From: Capitella teleta
Lineage: Eukaryota; Annelida; Polychaeta; Capitellidae
Direction: 5' to 3'
Assembly (NCBI GenBank): GCA_000328365.1
Contig: KB291798.1
Location: 317,695 to 381,694, forward strand
DNA: 64,000 nucleotides
Made by a program: the position numbers and the translations under genes. Positions 35,570-51,509 of the stretch are shown piece by piece. The notes beneath the pieces were generated by a model. It was not told the origin of the DNA. It saw only the letters and a program-made list of their open reading frames with translations, and made no database searches. Position 1 is the stretch's first letter, and each line of letters begins with the position of its first letter.

Positions 35570-38500
35570 TCAAAAGAACATGGCTGACAAGGTTTTCTTC
35601 ACGTTCATGAATTCCTGCTGTTGCTGTGAAACGAAACACATTAAGCATTACTCCTATTTTAAGACATGCTTCTATATTTATTCTGTCTTAATGAATTGTG
35701 TATGCAAGATTACTAATCAGAATTAATTATATTTAGAATTAACTTACTGCTTTTTGAAGCATAATTCTCTGCATTTTGGACATTTCCTTGCGGATCACCT
35801 CCCTCATATTGATCTGATTCATGTAAATGCACTGAATTGCTCCTAATTCCGTTCACTGCCACTCACCCTGTTCCTCTCTTCCTGCTCGTCCATTTCATGC
35901 ATGCAAGTTGAAAACTTATTCTGAATTTTGCAAAAATTCTTCAGTCTAAAATAAAAAGGTGAAAAGAAAACATGCGCAATTGCGCATTCATTAAAAGATA
36001 TCCTGTTTGGGTGGCCTATTTGAACAGAAAACTGCGTCTTCAAATTAACTGAAAAGCAGACGTCAGGCATCAAAATAAACATGGCAGCAATTAGGAGCAG
36101 TAATTAAGGACTCTTTCAGGCACAAGTTTTTAGCTATGCTCTCACAAAGAAAACATGAATCCCTGACGTTTTCAAATTTTTTTTTTTTTTTTTTCACAAA
36201 AGAACAGAGAAGGCAGGTTAAATAAGAGGATTGGCATGCGGCGGCGAGTGGCATGCAACCCACGTACCTTTCTTCCTGGAGGCTCCTGCATTTCACGAGG
36301 GCTGTCTGCTGTTCTTTGCAAAACACCTGAGTTCACGCAAGACAATGACAGACAGCTAGCCATTAGTGGATTAATACCATGATTACATTACGTTGGATAT
36401 ATAATTAATAATAATTGCAAGTCCGGTTGATATCAGGGCAGAATATTGACCCGACTCTCGGACTAAGTAATGAATTATTTCCATTAGCTTTTGTTATCAC
36501 TGATTAATCATTCAACTAGTAAACTGACCATAAGCTTGTTCTCCACTTCCTTTGCGATGCCAATATCCTTCTCCAAACAACGCAACTCCTTGCAAAAACT
36601 CAGCCCAAAATCATTGGCCAATTGCTGCCTGAGAAAGAAATTCATCGTTGTTAATAATCAAGGCTCTAATAATTAATTTTATCATATAACCTTAAAGAGC
36701 GATGTTCGTCCCACATGGAATTGATTTGCTTGGAGGATGACTTCATGGAGCCAGTGGTACAGTTTTCCATCAGCTTCTTCTTCAACTGTTCTCAAATAGA
36801 ATAATTGAAATTATTCGAGTTCGAGAATGAGCGCAATAACCTTGATATTGTTCTGCAATCCTGAACAGAATGAGTTCATCATAGTGGAAATATCTGTGTT
36901 GATGTTGAAATCAGCCGGCTCCACCTCCGCCTCCTCCTCCTCCTCCTCCTCCTCCACAAACTCGTCTTTCTTTATCTTCCCTGAAGACCTCCTTCCTTTC
37001 TTCTTCTCCACTAAGTGAAGCAGAAATCAATAATAATGATATACATACTGGTATATGAAATGGATGATTATACCAGGGGGCAAATCAGCAGGCTTTTTAC
37101 TCTGAAAGAGCTGCCTGGGTCGGAATGAGGCGTCATTTTCTTCTTCCCTTGCAAGCAGATCTTTCTTCCTGATTTTCAATCTTCTATCATCATTGTTGCC
37201 ATCATCAGAGTAAACGAAGGTTAAGAAATTGATTGCGTCACAAAAATAGCCTTCTGCTCAGTACTTAGCAGATGAAATCTTACAAAACTTTGATTGCAGC
37301 CAACAAAGAGACAAAAGGATATTTCTTCATCTTCGTCAGTTCTCTTTCTCTTGCTTTTTCTCCTTGCATGGAACCCTGTGAAAGATTAAATAGCAAAATG
37401 GCAACGAAAAGTGCTTGATCTTGCAAATGAATTGCCCAGCTCTCAATTCACAAGATCTCTCTTTCATCTTATTCTCTGTTTTCATGCACCAGATAGACAA
37501 ATGAACAAACATTGCTCTGAGTAATGAAAGTTCTAAATCTAGAGTTTCTGTTAACCAATCACTCGGGTTTAATGATAAACACATATGATGAACTTTACCT
37601 GATCTCAAAACTCCTTCATCCTCTAGTTGATCCTCATCCTAAAATTACAAGATAAAACACAATTACAAAGAATAAAGATCCTGTGCCTACCTCTGTCTCC
37701 AAATTCATGCTCTCATCAACTTCCCATAGGGGAGACTCCGAAATATTCTAAAGGTGATTTAAAACAATAAACACCTTATTACCAGAATTATTATCAACTG
37801 ACGTTGAAATTGACATCAGTGACATTTATTCTTTCGTCATCTGAGGCATCTCTCCTCGCTTGCTCAATGGATTCGTCATCAGAATAGGCTGAGAGAAAAT
37901 AAAATGTTATCAATTAAATAGAGGCAATTCCTCACCAATCTCTTGGATGGATAATTTCTTCTTGGATTTTGGTCGAATTGGAGAAATAGAAGGAATGCAT
38001 GATGGGATGGTGGGAGATGGCCTTTCAGTTAATTTTTTCTATCAAATAAATACCCGATCTAGATTTTAAAAATTCATGTTCATATTTCATAGCACCATCT
38101 GTTGGATTTTGCTAGGTTTCTTGGGTTTCTTCTTAGCTTTTGCTGCCTCAAAATGCCTGGGAACATAATCACAATCTTCTCTTGTCGTATTGTGTGCAGA
38201 AGATTGCTTCTTTGCCTTCCTTCCCAATGGCTTCTAAACACATCACACAAATATACAAATAATATTGAAATTTCTCAAGTTCAAAAGTTAAAATTTTATT
38301 CGTGAGAAAATTTATATTCTTACTGGCATAATAATTTCATGATCGTCAAATTCTTGCTCCTCAGACACAGCTTTTTTCCTAGCACCAGGACCACGATATT
38401 GATTCTTAGGAGGAGGTTTCCCTTTCCGATGTGATGAACCTAACCAACTCACTTCACTTCTAATCGATGCAAAAGCAGATGAAATTATAATTCCATAAAA

Positions 38501-41500
38501 ATTTCTTGCTTTACTTCGTAGTATTGATATCTGAATTTTCTGAGAAGACTGATCTCTGTTTCCTGGATCGTGTCTTTAATATTAATTGAAACAAATTAAT
38601 TATAGAAGTAGATTTAGGTAATAATAGGTACTGACTGGTTTAATTGCTGCTGCTGGTGTTGAAGAAAAATTTCCCATTTTGCTTTGCTTGAGTCTTTCTG
38701 GTACATCACTGCATGTTGAAGCATATAATACTGGTACTCAGGGTAGTATTAAATGAGTTCATATATTTTGGCATGCTTTATTCATAATCACCCTGTTTGC
38801 TAGTATATAGTTTACCTGCGCTCTCCTGAGAGGTCAGCCGTGTTCTTTGGTCGCAGGGCTCTTTTTTTGCAGGTTGCTCTCTCAGAAGATTTCTTGTCAT
38901 TCTGAATAATACAAACTGCCTTAATTAAGTTACAGAACAAGTATTTCATTTCAATACCATTTGCTGGTTTCCTGCAGAAAAGGCTTTTCCCCTTCGGGAA
39001 TTCTCAACACTGCTGTAATAAAATGCACAATTATTAATTTATTATACAGAAGTAAAATAAAGAATAAAGAATCTTACCTTATATCAGGGGATGAACTCTC
39101 TGCATCATCTTTCTTTGTAGTCACTGATCTCTGCATAAGTCATTTGATTAATCCAAAGTACACTCATCAATTAGTTGGATATTCTCACCAATTGGTGGCG
39201 TTTGGCTGATGTAGCCTTAGCCAACTTTTGTTTCAGCATATGGATGGTATCATTAAAGTCATTGAGAGGATCTAAGTTCTCTTTGTCAGAGAGGTCCATA
39301 GGAGGACTTGATTTGTTCTTCTTAGGACTGATCACAATTGTGATTTCCTCCGGTTCTGATACATGCCGGCCAAAGTCATAATGGTTTGTATTTGCCGATT
39401 TGTTTGCTTTGTGAGATCTACTTTCTGTTGCTTTGGCTGTTTTTGCTGCATTAATATTATTGTTGTTAATTAGGATTCAATTGGGAATAGTTTTTACCAC
39501 AATGGTTAGAACGATAGCTGGCAGAATTTTCAGTGATAGTTGAGAGTGCCGGAGTGATGGAGGCTCTGTTGGAGTTTGCTTGACAGTTTGGACTGCCAGC
39601 AATTTCTTCATCAGCTGCTTCCTATTTGTAGAATAATAAACTTTTAGAGGAGCTTTATTAAACAAATAGAAATATACCGCAGAGGGAATCCCAGTGGACT
39701 TTCTGCATGAAGGTACAAAAAATATAATTGATTAAAAAATAAATTTCTATTTACAAATAATACCTAGAAGAATTTCTTGATTCCTTATCAAGAGCTCTGA
39801 ATGTATTGAGCACAGGAGGTTGTGAATCAGGAATGCAATTAAGACCTGTATGAGTCATAGAGCTCGGAATATAATAATCTGGAAGCGAAGAAGAAAATGG
39901 AATAAATATATTGCATTTTTGAATACTCATCATATATATATACATATACCTTCATGTTTTAACTCTCTCTTTGGTGAATGATCAGGAGCCTTTTTACTTT
40001 TTCTACTGCTGCTGTTGAAATTCTCAAAGAAGTCATCCATCATGGCAACAGAGACCTTTGGTCTCCTCCTGCTGTCAGGAGTTTCAGTCTTTCCAGATCT
40101 CCCGCTGCCCCCTTCTATGATCTGCAACGGAGTTCGGACTTTCCTGGCAGATTTAGGAGTCTTTGGAAGACGTTCATGCACTGAAAAGATTTTTGAATGT
40201 TTGAAAGAATCACACACGAAAAGTTACTTTTAGATTTCGAGTCTCGATGATCAACTGGGAAGTGAGGTTGTGATATTTTACTTTGCCTGGCTGATTCTGT
40301 TGGCATGGTGCCAACATCTTCTTCCTGCAGTCGACATTGCATCATGAGGCTTGTATGCATTGGTTTTTTTGTACCTCGTATTTGTTAGAGCCCAAGACAT
40401 GCAAAGCGGCTCTCTTGACATTGCTCTGGTTGTGGCTGAATGAGATTACAACAGTGCGAGATGAGGCTTCATTGGCATAAGCTGTGATGTCTCCGATTGG
40501 GACATTCAAGTGGAGGACTAAAGCAAAGGAGTTCTGTTTTGCTGTAAATGGAGTATAATTGCTACAAGTCGGATGCATAAAATATTTAACTTACTCAAGA
40601 TTTTATAAGACTCCACTTGTGTGGCAAATATAGGCAGTGTCTCCCACATTGCTTCTTCCTCTTCCTAGTTAAATATAAAATTATAATACAGCCATCTACA
40701 GTAATTAACAACACAGATCATATGACAAGGTATGTCAATTTTGTACCTCGGAACATTCTGGCTGGAAGAAGATCGTGATTCGGCTGCTAATTGAGTTGAA
40801 ATCCACCCAGAATTTGCTGTAATTCTCATCCGCTGGTTTCTTGAGCTATTAAAGTAAATTATTTATTTATTTATAAATACATAAACAGACCTATGTTTAC
40901 CTTCATAGAACCTAGATGTGTATTTAGACAGGGGATAGACCAAATGCTGAAACATGACTCCCAGTATGAGAGGAAGGAATTATATGAAAGACTTCCAAAC
41001 CTCGGGTTCATGCCACTGTGGTTCTGATTGAGGAATAGGAGGAATTTTCTGCCATCCTGAAAACAAAAATCCAAATGGATGGATGGATTAGAATGTTTTT
41101 ATGTGTTGTGTTTGACCCAACTGTTTCAAACTCCATATCTTTGATGTTCAAAAAAGCCTCAAAGATGGATTTTTCTGGAAACCATGATTTTGCCATTTGT
41201 CTGCGATCAGCTTTGTGAGTAAATCTGAAGAGACTTTCTGTGATGCCAACTTGGAGCTCATAATCACCAGCAGACGGAAGCAGTGAGCCAAGAGATTGCC
41301 TGCATCATTCGAAGAAAAAAAACCCACAGTTCTAAGTATGGTGTTATATTTTGCTCACAATAATTTAATTATTTCACTTGATTTCTTCAGCTTCTCTCTG
41401 GTTTTTGGAGGACAGCCCTCCATCAAGAGGTTGACACATTTGATGGCCTTTCAAAGAAGGTTTATATCATAAAACAATTAGATTAAAAAAAATTTTTTAC

Positions 41501-42779
41501 CTCCAATCTTGTTAGGAAAGAGATGGATTTTGAGACTGTGATACGAAGGAGATGATGACAGAACTGTTCCAGAAATACAACTCGTGCTGCCGTGAAATAA
41601 AATATTGCAATGTTTGTGATCATAAAACTTGACAAACCTTCATTAGAAATTTCTGTAATGTTCTAAAAGGGGAAAATATTACTTCAAAGTGATGAATGAT
41701 TCGAATTAAATATACTAAAACCCACAGAAATGCAATCCATTGCAGTCGCAAACAACTTTCCTTTCCATTTTTCTGCACCAGTCGAGCGTGTGAGAACGGT
41801 TTGATAAATATCTACAATGTATAATCAATACTCAATGATAAACACTGTATTGGGTGAGCTACTCATCATAGAGGTAAGTCCGGCATTCAACCAACTAGAA
41901 AACTCATCAGGATTGTCTGATGATATAGAAAGCAGCACTTGGAGAATGATCTGGAGACGACTGCCATCTTTGGCTGTCAGGGTCTTCCCTCTCAGGCACT
42001 ACTCAAAGAATAGATAAAATTGATTGCATATTGTTGCTTGTTGAATGGGTCTGTAATTGCAAGAGAACCTCAATAAGACAGTCAGACTTCAGTCAAAATG
42101 TGTTAAAAATTATTATCTAAAAGGAATATTACTAATCTTAGGTACATGTAAAACATTATAGTATTTTCCATAAAGTTATATACCGGAAGATCAACACACA
42201 GAAATGAACAATTTCACAGTGGATTATATTAAAACGACAAAAGTATCAATCTAATCCCGACTTATCTCCGACCAGCTTTTAATAGGGTGCAACTTCGCAA
42301 ATAGCCTCTATATATATACAGGACCACATACATTGAAAATTCATTAATTGGATGCATAGGCGCATGAGACGCGGATTCATAACAATCCTGTGTGCGTTAT
42401 GATTGCAGTTCAGACAACACCAAGTGCGTTATGATGTTAGGATTGACTATGAAAATGAGTCAAGAGACCGTTATGTTGAGGCAGGTGGAATGACAGAACG
42501 CCCAAAGGGAGTTGGGGAAAAATGCAGACAAAGTAAGTAATAATAAGTTAATAAGTACCTGTTTTGTTAGACTTTGCAACTTGTGTAACATAGGAGCAGT
42601 GCACTTCTGAGGCTGGTCCGGTTTGTCTGTCAGGAACAGCTGCATTTGGTCAAAGACCGAGTCATTTTTATTCACAACTAACAAGTCCTCCAACTGTTGG
42701 GAACATGAGAAATGTCATCAAGAGGGCAGATGGTGACATTCGAGTTTACCATAAATCCTGGATCATTCTGCTTACTCAT
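35570..42779 (-). CDS. SYCP2: Synaptonemal complex protein 2
   Basis: SYCP2 is a lateral-element protein of meiotic chromosome axes and works with SYCP3. About 39 small exons. N-terminal exons: 42750-42779, 42559-42693, 41863-41998, 41726-41811, 41638-41662, 41501-41586, 41359-41447, 41122-41299, 41001-41056, 40901-40946, 40747-40845, 40595-40664, 40375-40541, 40228-40324, 39950-40180. They start MSKQNDPGFM and include SAGDYELQVGITESLFRF, FLNIKDMEFETDGRKF, DENYSKFWVDFN and RAALHVLGSNKYE. These match in order the ARM-like and following domains of vertebrate SYCP2. The middle is Ser/Lys-rich with SEVSWLGSS (exon 38324-38459) and an acidic run VEEEEEEEEAEVEP (36841-37010). The C-terminus is a coiled coil (FCKEQQTALVKCRSL, NMREVIRKEMSKMQRIML) ending NVKKTLSAMFF. 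The exon near 37090-37230 is uncertain. SYCP2 rather than SYCP2L is suggested by the long middle and the coiled-coil end. Confidence 0.92.
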
Positions 42780-42914
42780 GCTGAACTGAAGATGAAATCA
42801 GGAAACTTTTAATGCAAGATCTGGAATCAAAAGTACCGGCTGCCCTATCAGTTTGGCCAACCTCGAGGCATTCAATTAATTTCAGAGAAGAAAACAAAAA
42901 CCTCAAAAGAGCAA

Positions 42915-43225
42915 AAATCCGGGATCGGGGTTGGGAATGGCTCTAGACCCGAATTCTCATATGTTCGAATGCTCACAAGTCCGAATTCATAAGGGTTATG
43001 GTTATAGGGACTTTGCATTAGGCTTACTTATGGTTTGTGATAGGTATACATGATTTTGTAGGGTGAGATCGGGCATAAGTGCAAAGGGTTATGGTTAAGG
43101 TTTGGGACTAATTAAGGTTCGGGTTATAGTTATCGGGACCTATATTCTTTCACATTGTATGCATATGCTTTTCGGACTTTTGAGAATTTGGACTTGTGAA
43201 TATTCGGCCAATCGACCTCAACCCC
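42915..43225. repeat. Fold-back element with degenerate GGGTTA-like core
   Basis: Near the left end CGAATGCTCACAAGTCCGAA is mirrored near the right end by TTTGGACTTGTGAATATTCG, and GGGGTTGGGA by CTCAACCCCC. The centre has repeated GGGTTATGGTTATAGGG-type units. This resembles a non-autonomous palindromic element; the core recalls degenerate telomere-like repeats but is not a clean TTAGGG array. Confidence 0.55.
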
Positions 43226-43929
43226 CGGGGCTACCCTCTACTCTATATTTGATATACACCTGTAATAAAGCGTATTAATCCTGCTACCATAGACAGTAAC
43301 ACACAGCCCCCGGTCTTGTTTTGCATTTGGGTATGCAGCACTGAAAACTGTAACCAAGGAATCACAACGAATTATGTTAATAATACCTAATTCAGGTTTG
43401 ATGATACATTTAGAAAATGAACCCTTCTTATTTTTTGTGTCATTCGCATGATTCTGAAACGTTTACTGGCAGTGTGCCATGTATGCGAACAGGTGGATCA
43501 GACGCGTCATGAATGCATTATTAATAATCATAATATTATTTGACTAAGAGTAAGAATAAGGAGGAGAAAAAGATCAGTTCAACGAACGATAACTCAGAAT
43601 ATTTAAATCTTTAATTCGAGTGAATAAAATTATTCGCGTAACAGAAATAATCATTCACGTTAAGATGCCAACTCATACATTATACAATTCAATTCATACA
43701 GCAGTTTGAATAGCCAATTATGTACTATAGGCCACTAACGACTAAGCCTAAGAAAGTAAGACATAATTTAAATTTACATTAGAGCTAACATTTTAGGTAT
43801 TTTCATTCGAGACAAAAATCACAACCAAATTATATTACCACTCCTCATAATGTTACATTATTTCCACGACATACCGTTATTTGATCAGCGATTCAATCCC
43901 TTTTCCCGGCTGTCAATATTGTTGTCAGG

Positions 43930-43980
43930 CGAAAGCGAAAGCGAAACTTTAAAATGTCGTCTGCTGGTTTCGCGCCAAAA
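43930..43980. promoter_or_regulatory. Candidate IRF-type and E2F-type sites upstream of SYCP2
   Basis: Three GAAA units at 6-bp spacing (GAAAGCGAAAGCGAAAC, 43931-43947) fit an interferon-response element. TTTCGCGCCAAAA (43968-43980) fits an E2F site. They lie 1.15 kb upstream of the SYCP2 start codon. Function is inference; E2F6 is known to repress meiotic genes in vertebrates. Confidence 0.4.
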
Positions 43981-45408
43981 TATGCTCTGCAGCTGCACGC
44001 GTCGCTGAAAAACAAATCACTTCCTTGTAGTTTTCAATTCTTCGATCATTTGGAGCGATGTTATCTATTCATTGGGAAATAAACGCAATAAAACAGCGAG
44101 AAGTTGTTGGCATCCAGGCACTCAGATAAGTTTAAAAAGACGTTCCCTGGGGTGGTTGGCTAAGGCAATTGCCATTGCTCATTGAGCGTTCGGCTCCTCC
44201 GTCCCAAGCGGCACGTTTCTGCAGTTTCAGAATGTAATATAGCCTCGGGGTTGGAGTTATTGCCCTTCATATCGATTATATAAGGAAGTGGTCATAATAA
44301 CACTAGTAGACAGTTGTATGTGTTAAACAGCGTCCGACCTTAAAAGTACATTATATGCACTTGAATGACAGCTAATGGGACTGTGTGACAACGATGACTG
44401 GCATCTTCCCGTCGTGAAGTTATAAAGCGGGCAAGTCTAGGCTCTATTTATGGGAAATCCGGGTGTTCGATTTCCTGGTCGGGAAGTTGGGCGAATCTTA
44501 CATCCGAGTTTTTCATTTTCAGTGAATTTTCGACAAAAAAAAAAAAAAAAAAAAAATGCCCTCTCAGCACTAGAGGGAACACTGCAATCTTAGCGAAGTT
44601 TTTCGTTGCTATATATGGAACCTATCACATCGTGCGCTTTAAGACCCTCCTCACATTGATGGTTAATAGTTTCAATGATCTTTCCATGAAGAACGGTCAT
44701 CCGACTATATAGGATTCGTGATATGAAAACCATGCTTCAGGAATCGTGTTGAATGGGGGTATAATGCCACTGGAGATTTACAAATAGGCCTAATATGTGT
44801 AAATATTTCTCATATGTCTTGATTTAAGTACAAACAATTAAGTACGTATACACTCTATAAAACGTACATCATTGTTATGGGCATTAGTTCTACAACGCCT
44901 AGAATAGTATCTGCATGTCATCTTTGAAATTTGGTCTGAATACAACGAAAGCAAAATCAGTTATGTAATTACAATGAATTACGACAAGAATCAAGGCCTA
45001 CTGACATAGATATGTAAAATAACATAATGCGCGAATTGTGGAGTAATTTATCTATACATTTCTAATTGATCAATGGTTATTATTATATCATCTTCCTTTT
45101 TTTTTTTTTTTTTTTTTTTTGGGGGGGGGGGGGTTGTTGTAGCTATCTTTCACATTTCAAGAGGCATTTTAACCGTGTTTTAATTTAGATTTATATAAAA
45201 ATTAATAGTTTAAGAACCCTCAGCTACACACCCCATTAGCTTATAAAAAAGACTTTCCATGTAAATCTCGAATCTGTGATAATCGATCATCAAGGTTAAT
45301 CTACAAATGATACATGCCATTTACAGATTATTAAACTTATCAGTTCATTTATTAGACAGGCTTCATGTCTGATGGGCAATAATTTACAATAGGGGCCATT
45401 AATGAGCA

Positions 45409-45620
45409 TAAATAAATAAACCATTCATTTTGTATAGCGCAGTCCAGCGAAGTGCTCAACGCACTGCCCACAGATCACGAATATTTATTACTTTGGTTAT
45501 AAGGTCCCCATTTCAAGTGCCGACCTAAGAGACTGCACGTTGGTGTGTAATCACCCAGGGGAATCGAACCCGTTATAGCCTTGGATTAAAAGTCCAACGC
45601 TCTGCCACTGAGCCATACAC
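45409..45620 (-). mobile_element. tRNA-derived SINE (Lys-TTT-like head)
   Basis: The minus strand begins with a tRNA-like head: A box TGGCTCAGTGGCAGAGC, a perfect 5-bp anticodon stem (TTGGA/TCCAA) with loop CTTTTAA (anticodon TTT) and B box GGGTTCGATTCCCC. Its acceptor strands do not pair, so it is not a working tRNA gene. A body of about 120 bp follows, ending GCACTTCGCTGGACTGCGC, TATACAAAATG and an A/T-rich tail (TTTATTTATTTA). This is the standard layout of an invertebrate tRNA-derived SINE. Confidence 0.82.
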
Positions 45621-46826
45621 ATAACTTCTATATACTATATGCTGCATGTGTATACTGTAATATTATATGTATACAATACACTGATGCATACTGTATATAG
45701 GCTTATACTAAAGTGTGTACAAGAACGTCATATATTCATCAGAAGACAAACTGGCCAAACAGCGTGTTTATTAATAGTCTGAATATAATATATAGCGTTT
45801 TGCTATATTTATTCGAACTATGGCGAACCACCAGTCGAGGAGGTTCCTTCGCACGTGTTGGCCGATCAAAGAAACAAGCGTTCATTCATATGCTAAACAT
45901 TGGTTGTATGTTCATTGTGGTATCACAGAGACAGTAAAGCAGCGAGTGTCGTAAAGAGAAAAACGCATGCAGGTATCACACGCACGCGCAGGTGCTGATC
46001 CTGGATGCGGCCAATGGCTCGAGTGAATCCACGCCGTTTGCGTGGCTTCAAAGTCGCTGATATGCTTCATTCAAACCACGTTTCGCAGTACATATATAAG
46101 ATATAATTATGCTAGTTTAATTGTACGCATCTTCAGAGTGATCCGTTCTATGTGGAGTATATGTAAGTAAGTAAATCAACAACATTGTGCGGGGATTTAC
46201 AAATGAGATCATAAATACAGGAAACAACATGCATGAATGAAAGTCCCCTTGATCTTGTTCAACTTCGATGTATAAATATTTTCATTCAAACCATGGCAGC
46301 ACGATGTGTTATCCATTTGCAATAATTAATTAAAATTATGTTCACTTTATACATGTAGTACAATAAATGAATTATGTCGGTAAACTGATGTAAGTCCTGT
46401 CCAACCGCACCTGCATGTGTAGAGCTTACAAAATACCTGTCCTGGCCAGTATGTTGCTGTGAGTTGTGAGAGGACATTATTTGACATTTTTCTCTCGTAA
46501 ACTAAAAGATACATTTAAAATTCAAGAGAAAAGTATACATGTACCACCCCCCCCCCGAGAAAAAAAAAAGAAAAAAAAAAGATGAACACGCAAAAGTGAA
46601 CGCCTCCTGGCTTAATTTTAAAACTCGTTAAGTAATATTTTAGGAGCTGCCAGATACGGTATCAGTGTCACATGCTCAAGACTAATAGTCCAACTTGCTT
46701 ACATAATGCATAAAAAAATACCCCAATGATAAGATCTGGCGGCAAGTTTTCTTCTATTCAACGCAAGACAATTAGATGTATTTTTTTTCCTTCTTCACCA
46801 TACTATTCAATGCTGATGCAACTCAG

Positions 46827-47018
46827 GCGAGCAAAACTTCCGACGACGGTCGCAAATTAAGGGGAAAAAGTCCCCCTCGGGAACAGGATGTTTGGCACTT
46901 CCGGTGCGAGAGCTATCCTTTGTTCCTGGACTGTGATGGAGACAATTGTCGTTATTATTATTATTCACTTGTCACCCGATTAACGGAAGACACGCTCAGA
47001 CCACCGCCACCTTCCTAA
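46827..47018 (+). CDS. Possible 3'-terminal coding exon, unknown
   Basis: After an acceptor (gatgcaactcag) an open frame reads ASKTSDDGRKLRGKSPP, then WHFRCESYPLFLDCDGDNC, and ends PPPPS* at 47018. Its composition is less AT-rich than its surroundings. I recognise no family and see no upstream exon. It could be chance. Confidence 0.25.
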   Translation, partial: ASKTSDDGRKLRGKSPPREQDVWHFRCESYPLFLDCDGDNCRYYYYSLVTRLTEDTLRPPPPS

Positions 47019-51032
<4,014 letters not shown>

Positions 51033-51509
51033 ATGTTCGTTTTGTGCTTTGGCGTAATTCTCGGTGTTAGTCTAACATTGAGCCGCCAAAGGGAAGATCA
51101 AAGCTTTGAGGACGCCACCACCGATCCTTTCATCGACCCATCGATCGACACCGGAAGAAGTGAAAATACACAGAGAGACATTGAAGTAAAATTTAATCAC
51201 GAAAGTCTTTTTCACACCTTTGCCTGCCCCTAATAAAGTGTTCCAATTATCAAATTGTACACCGTGAGATTTATTTGGTATCTTAACAAACAAATGACAT
51301 AGTGTACAACTGAGTTCGCAAGACCTCTCTGACATTTAATGGACCAATACATACCCAGGATATCATTTCCTTGTGATAATTGACTACACAAAGGGATATA
51401 TCGCCTCTCCCATCGCTATCTCGCAGTCGGAGCCTCTGGCGATTCTCTTTCCCTTATGGGACCAAAACCTTCGATTAATTCCTCTTTCAATTGGAAATTT
51501 CACCCTCTA
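51033..51509 (+). CDS. Possible small secreted protein, two exons
   Basis: A TATA-like TATATAAG at 50952 is followed about 80 bp later by an ATG. The frame starts with a plausible signal peptide (MFVLCFGVILGVSLTLS) and then an acidic segment (FEDATTDPFIDPSIDTG). A GT donor follows ...RDIE at 51186. An acceptor (ctatctcgcag, about 51421-51431) allows an in-phase second exon, SEPLAILFPLWDQNLRL and then IPLSIGNFTL*, stopping near 51509. The total would be about 78 residues. A second frame in the same stretch (51456-51767) is also open, so the downstream part is ambiguous. No family is recognised. Confidence 0.33.

Larger units (their letters stand above)
42780..46826. other. Gene-poor region upstream of SYCP2
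   Basis: No secure exon. It holds a fold-back element (42915-43225), regulatory-looking motifs (43930-43980), a tRNA-derived SINE (45409-45620) and a T-run followed by a G-run at 45097-45133. Confidence 0.5.

Noticed and set aside
43000-43150. True interstitial telomere array
   Set aside because: The units are too irregular and lie inside inverted ends.
45535-45620. Functional tRNA-Lys gene
   Set aside because: The acceptor strands do not pair and a SINE body with an A/T-rich tail follows, so it is a SINE head.
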